DNA of 64,000 bases from NCBI GenBank assembly GCA_963725185.1, contig CAVRXO010000006.1, positions 2,170,001-2,234,000 of the forward strand, in the 5' to 3' direction. The notes beneath the pieces are model-generated. The model worked only from the letters and a program-made list of their open reading frames with translations. It searched no databases and was not told the origin of the DNA. A program made the position numbers and the translations under genes. This stretch comes from VAZQ01 sp963725185. Lineage in GTDB: Bacteria; Pseudomonadota; Alphaproteobacteria; Rhizobiales; Xanthobacteraceae. This document shows positions 62,338 through 64,000 of the stretch, one piece after another. Each line of letters begins with the position of its first letter. The stretch's first letter is position 1.

Positions 62338-63162
62338 CTAATACGCCACGATGATTTCGCCGACGGTCGGCTTGGCGGCGCGCAGCGCGGGGTCGTTCGA
62401 GACAAACTCTTTGTCGCTACTCACGGCTGCGAGGGCGCCCGCCGGTGCCTTCGGGTCCGGTTTGAACTGGACGTCGATCTTGCAGCCGTCGGTCAGGAGG
62501 CCTAGCGCCCCGCCGTTCCAATCGCTGACGATGGCCATGCCGCCGTTCTCGAATCCCATGAGCTTGAACGGCTTGCCGTTCACCTTCTCCAGCGCCGCCA
62601 GCGGCAGGCCGAGGCGCACCCCCTTCTGGGCCGTCCAGGTGGACTGACCCTCGATCACGATCATCCGGGTCCCGGAACGCTCGACATCGTCGTCCCACAG
62701 CACTTCCAGTCGACGTTTGGGGTCAGTGGGAAAGAGCACCGAAGCCATCAGGGTCGAGCCGTCGTCGCCCGGCACCTCGGTGTAATCCACATTATGCACG
62801 CCGTAGGCCTGCGCGAGCCGGAGATGGCTGGAGTTCTTCGCCAGGGCCCCGTTGCTGCAGGCCACCACGCGCGCCGGTTCCGCCGGCTTGGGGGCCGCCG
62901 GCTTTGCGGTCGGCACGGGATTTTCTTCCGGCTCCGGGTTGGCCGGGGCCGGTGGCGGCGCCGGTTTTGCGGCTGCCGCCTTTTTCGGTTTTGCCGGCGG
63001 GGGCGGCGGCACGATTTGCGACGGCAGGATTTGCTCGTCGTCGCGCAACTGCGGCTGCTGCAATCCGGGCGAGGCACGCGGACCGGACGCCTGCGCCCAA
63101 GCGACGGCCGGCAGCGCCGCGGCGATTCCCGCGGCCACCAACACGCAAAGCCGATAGTTCAT
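62338..63162 (-). CDS. Secreted hypothetical protein with Pro-rich N-terminal linker
   Basis: 274 residues, with GGAGGGG before the ATG at 63162. The signal peptide MNYRLCVLVAAGIAAALPAVAWA precedes a Pro/Lys/Ala-rich linker (about 48-98, PPPPPAKPKKAAAAKPAPPP), which could span the periplasm or bind the wall. The C-terminal domain (about 100-274) is compact: VACSNGALAKNSSHLRLAQA, MASVLFPTDPKRRLEVLW, GVRLGLPLAALEKVNGKPF and SDWNGGALGLLTDGC, with two Cys that could pair. Function unknown. Confidence 0.75.
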   Translation of the reverse strand: MNYRLCVLVAAGIAAALPAVAWAQASGPRASPGLQQPQLRDDEQILPSQIVPPPPPAKPKKAAAAKPAPPPAPANPEPEENPVPTAKPAAPKPAEPARVVACSNGALAKNSSHLRLAQAYGVHNVDYTEVPGDDGSTLMASVLFPTDPKRRLEVLWDDDVERSGTRMIVIEGQSTWTAQKGVRLGLPLAALEKVNGKPFKLMGFENGGMAIVSDWNGGALGLLTDGCKIDVQFKPDPKAPAGALAAVSSDKEFVSNDPALRAAKPTVGEIIVAY

Positions 63163-63398
63163 CGCACCCCTCCGGATTTGTTTAGGTGATGCTTGCGTTT
63201 TGGCCGATGTTAACCCTGAGGCGGTTCCGCCACAATGTCACGGGCCGGTCACAGAGGCGGTCACGTGAAGAATCTTCGCCGCCGGGATCGCCACCGGATT
63301 TCCGTCGGCGCATAGGCTTCGGCGGGTCGCGGGGCCCCGGAACCGGGCTAGCCGCGAGACGTTGGGTCATTGCTTGCCAAGATAAAGGAGGCTTTGCG

Positions 63399-64000
63399 AT
63401 GAGACCCATTGGCACAATCGCGGTTGGATTGGCGCTGGTATCGGGCGCCGCGGGCGCCCAGGCCCAGACAGTCATCAGTCGCCAGATCACCAGCGAGCCG
63501 GTCGAGACCGTCGTTACTCAGAGTCCGAATGGGACTGCGGTGACTCGCCGGATCCTGCCCCCCGAGCCGGGCGTCACCAGCTATATGGCCCCGCCGCCAG
63601 CCTATGCGCCCGCGGGCGGCGAGGCGATCGAATCGCAATATTATATCGAGCCCGCCCCTCCGGCGGTGACCACGCGGCGTGACGTGGAACCGGCGGCCCC
63701 GGCAGCAACCACCCGACGCGCGACCAGCAGCCGCCCCACCACCGTGGGCATCAGCAGCACGCGGACGCCCGCGCGCACCCGCACGGAGACCGCCCGGCGG
63801 GTCAGCCCGCCGCCGCCGGCAGTGCGCACCGTGACCCGGACCGTCGTGCTGCCGCCGCCGCCCGACCCGGCGCTGGTGTTGAGCCCGGCGCAGCGTGAGG
63901 TTCTTTATCGCACCATCGTGCAGCATGAGTTCTATCCGGCGCCGGCTCCGGCGCCGTTGGCGAGCGGCGTCTATGGCGACTACGCTTACGATCCTGCCTA
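63399..64000 (+). CDS. Secreted Pro/Thr/Arg-rich protein, DUF1236-like, cut by window end
   Basis: Open from ATG 63399, with AAAGGAGGC seven bases upstream, to the window end: at least 200 codons. The signal peptide MRPIGTIAVGLALVSGAAGAQ is followed by a low-complexity region rich in TRR, APP and SRPTT, then LSPAQREVLYRTIVQHEFYP, a helix resembling those that precede DUF1236 domains (typically ending in a YVV-type segment, which would lie beyond the window). Periplasmic; function unknown. Confidence 0.8.
   Translation, partial: MRPIGTIAVGLALVSGAAGAQAQTVISRQITSEPVETVVTQSPNGTAVTRRILPPEPGVTSYMAPPPAYAPAGGEAIESQYYIEPAPPAVTTRRDVEPAAPAATTRRATSSRPTTVGISSTRTPARTRTETARRVSPPPPAVRTVTRTVVLPPPPDPALVLSPAQREVLYRTIVQHEFYPAPAPAPLASGVYGDYAYDPA

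Overview
This is a high-GC, gene-dense chromosomal stretch from an alphaproteobacterium, most likely of the order Hyphomicrobiales and close to the Bradyrhizobium/Xanthobacteraceae group. Evidence for this is a MipZ-type ParA ATPase, Omp25-like porins, the long rhizobial-type HisS, the lgt-midA-pgeF-prs and ileS-lspA-DUF3035-M16-M16 gene orders, and several families of intergenic palindromes typical of such genomes. The species cannot be named from the sequence.

Layout. 0-3 kb: a clipped leucine-rich-repeat tail, then on the minus strand a TM/coiled-coil protein, MipZ and a membrane protein coupled to MipZ. 3-10 kb: pirin, MutL, ArfB and two coupled M16 peptidases. 10-18 kb: DUF3035 protein, LspA and IleS, then small membrane proteins, RibF, a CheY-like receiver and a HAD hydrolase. 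18-24.7 kb: a TipF-like degenerate EAL protein, a Sel1 protein, a secreted alpha/beta hydrolase and a class III aminotransferase. 24.8-30.7 kb: HisS with a low-GC internal segment, small secreted proteins of unknown function, a tRNA-like gene with a strong terminator beside an AT-richer patch, and RNase T2. 31-35 kb: RlmJ, a cold-shock protein, a GST and two Omp25-like porins. 35-42 kb: UvrC, PgsA, MoaD and MoaE, with a large TPR/retropepsin-like protein inserted between MoaD and MoaE. 42-45 kb: a Vgb-like propeller, then an old yellow enzyme facing a TetR regulator across a repeated operator. 45-57 kb: ilvE, marR, response regulator, histidine kinase, tetR, proC, ybjN, prs, a lipoprotein, pgeF, midA, lgt and ubiK. 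57-64 kb: L25, Pth, YchF, a DUF4282 protein and several secreted or coiled-coil hypotheticals.

Most genes are housekeeping: translation and its quality control (ileS, hisS, arfB, pth, rplY, ychF, rlmJ), DNA repair (mutL, uvrC), the lipoprotein pathway (lgt, lspA), molybdopterin synthesis (moaD, moaE), and PRPP, proline and branched-chain amino acid metabolism (prs, proC, ilvE).

Three things stand out. (1) Many single-base indels, densest at 45.8-54.7 kb, break otherwise well-conserved reading frames (ilvE, marR, the kinase at least eight times, tetR, ybjN, a lipoprotein, pgeF twice), with isolated cases at 23.1 and 60.6 kb; this is either local sequence error or active decay. (2) Gene ends are occupied by hairpins built from heptamer tandem repeats that provide stop codons and abut the mutL start. 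(3) hisS looks mosaic, and a TPR-aspartic-protease gene splits moaD from moaE. No CRISPR array, prophage or complete insertion sequence was seen.
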